From Bacteroidota bacterium (GTDB lineage: Bacteria > Bacteroidota > Bacteroidia > Flavobacteriales > Weeksellaceae): a stretch of DNA of 64,000 nucleotides. The DNA is taken from contig JAFAGO010000029.1 in NCBI GenBank assembly GCA_023422635.1, positions 1 through 64,000 on the forward strand, in the 5' to 3' direction. Position numbers and translations under genes: made by a program. A model generated the notes under the pieces. The model made no database searches. It worked only from the letters and a program-made list of their open reading frames with translations, and was not told the DNA's origin. Each line of letters starts with the position of its first letter. The stretch's first letter is position 1. Of the stretch, positions 63,278 to 64,000 are shown one piece after another.

Positions 63278-64000
63278 TTAGTTAGGAATTACGGAATATT
63301 GGCCTGTACTGTCGTTGAAATAAACATCGTAGGTCCAAGGAGAAGTCACTGGAATATTCGCTCCACCTTGCGCAGCCGTTCCAAAGAATTCTGCATTAGT
63401 TCCCCAGCTTACTGTCCATTCGTTATCAGCACGGAATTTAAATTCACCTGCAGACAATTCTACTCCTGAAATATACCACACGTGCGGATCAAAAGTGGAT
63501 TGAGTAAGTTGTGTATCAACATCCCAATTTCCAATTACGGAACCAATTATCGAGATTGAACTATACGTAGTTGAAGATGCTTCTGCTGCTTCTAACGTGT
63601 ACGATAAATTATTCGCATCAACCGTTAGTTTATAATATCCAGCAGCAGGAACAGGAATGTTACCAGAACCACCATCTGTACTTAATTGTCCAGCAGAAGA
63701 TCCTAAACCTAATTGCTCATCCCAAGATCCTTTTACTTTAATCATTTTAAATTCGCCTTCAGCAAAATATCCTGTAAACGTATAAATGCCACTTTGAGCA
63801 GTTTTTAACAAAGGATACAAGTTTGCATTGTTTGCAGCATTATCCCAAGCGCCAGCGGTTGCACTACCAATTAAGTAATAATCTACATACTCATACGTTG
63901 GACTTGCCAAATACGGTTTAATTTGAACTTTGGTAACATTCGATATACTTCGCATCAAGCTGCTTCCCAAATAAGAAGTAACTCTGATGTATAAATCTTG
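63278..64000 (-). CDS. SusE/SusF-like starch-binding protein (5' end outside window)
   Basis: The frame stays open to the right edge: upstream of the residues starting GSSLMRSISN the codons read QDLYIRVTSYL. The N-terminus and signal are therefore beyond the window and the ORF has no start here. The visible part has an Ig-like SusE segment (VTKVQIKPYLA), then two starch-binding beta domains with GSATAGAWDNAANN and GSVIGNWDVDTQLT, each with the paired Trp and a later WTVSWGTNAEF or EQLGLGSSAG strand. It is a paralog of the downstream protein. SusC and SusD would be expected further upstream. Confidence 0.85.
   Translation of the reverse strand, partial: QDLYIRVTSYLGSSLMRSISNVTKVQIKPYLASPTYEYVDYYLIGSATAGAWDNAANNANLYPLLKTAQSGIYTFTGYFAEGEFKMIKVKGSWDEQLGLGSSAGQLSTDGGSGNIPVPAAGYYKLTVDANNLSYTLEAAEASSTTYSSISIIGSVIGNWDVDTQLTQSTFDPHVWYISGVELSAGEFKFRADNEWTVSWGTNAEFFGTAAQGGANIPVTSPWTYDVYFNDSTGQYSVIPN

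Noticed and set aside
1..64000. tRNA, rRNA or tmRNA genes
   Set aside because: No cloverleaf, CCA-type or rRNA-like stretch was recognised in the gaps. A dedicated scan (tRNAscan-SE, Infernal) would be needed to be certain.

Overview
The window looks like chromosomal DNA of a flavobacterium, most likely of the Weeksellaceae (Chryseobacterium/Kaistella-like). The support is as follows. The DNA is AT-rich. At least 14 gene starts have a TAnnTTTG box upstream (the Bacteroidetes -7 element) and few have a clear Shine-Dalgarno. Three secreted enzymes carry type IX secretion C-terminal domains. There is a Sus-type starch locus, and the purine, IF-3 and L20 proteins look like those I remember from Chryseobacterium. 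No rRNA, tRNA, CRISPR array, prophage or classical insertion sequence was seen.

Layout. 1-9.4 kb: the 3' end of an outer-membrane beta-barrel receptor gene, an acyltransferase with an SGNH domain, rpsA (minus), a DbpA-like RNA helicase, an SMP-30-type lipoprotein (minus), a MerR regulator and a membrane-anchored protein with four helix-hairpin-helix repeats. 9.4-22.4 kb: a secreted endonuclease I, an acyl-CoA dehydrogenase, a three-gene operon (MazG-like NTPase, thioredoxin-like lipoprotein, DUF4230), a secreted M4 protease, the translation cluster thrS-infC-rpmI-rplT, and a secreted M28 peptidase. 22.4-30.5 kb (minus): the complete histidine operon hisG-D-C-B-H-A-F-IE, interrupted by two families of intergenic repeats. 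30.5-38.8 kb: two glycosyltransferases, dapD, an NlpC/P60 lipoprotein, some unrecognised small genes, an SBF-like transporter and a UbiB-family kinase. 38.8-46.4 kb (minus): a purine cluster purM-purN-[DUF559 element]-rraA-purH-purD, then guaA. 46.4-55.6 kb (minus): an FMN reductase and the isoleucine/valine operon ilvD-B-N-C-(double ABC ATPase)-ilvA. 56.3-64 kb (minus): a starch locus with SusE/SusF-like proteins, GH97, GH13 and a sugar permease; susC and susD presumably lie beyond the right edge.

The most notable content is regulatory. Both amino-acid operons begin with what reads as a classical ribosome-mediated attenuator. The his leader encodes a 13-residue peptide with four consecutive His codons, and the ilv leader an 18-residue peptide rich in Ile, with Thr, Leu and Val. 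Each leader starts 10-15 nt after a predicted transcription start and is followed by an antiterminator arm and an intrinsic terminator. The purM leader is also long and strongly structured, but it has no biased leader peptide.

A second group of observations concerns small repeats. A DUF559 nuclease gene is bracketed by inverted copies of a hairpin-bearing repeat of about 41 bp inside the purine operon, and one copy supplies the stop codon of purN. Further repeats are a REP-like motif in inverted pairs between hisF and hisA, a 170-bp tandem duplication carrying the same motif between hisG and hisD, and two distant copies of another palindromic element whose stem lengthens symmetrically.
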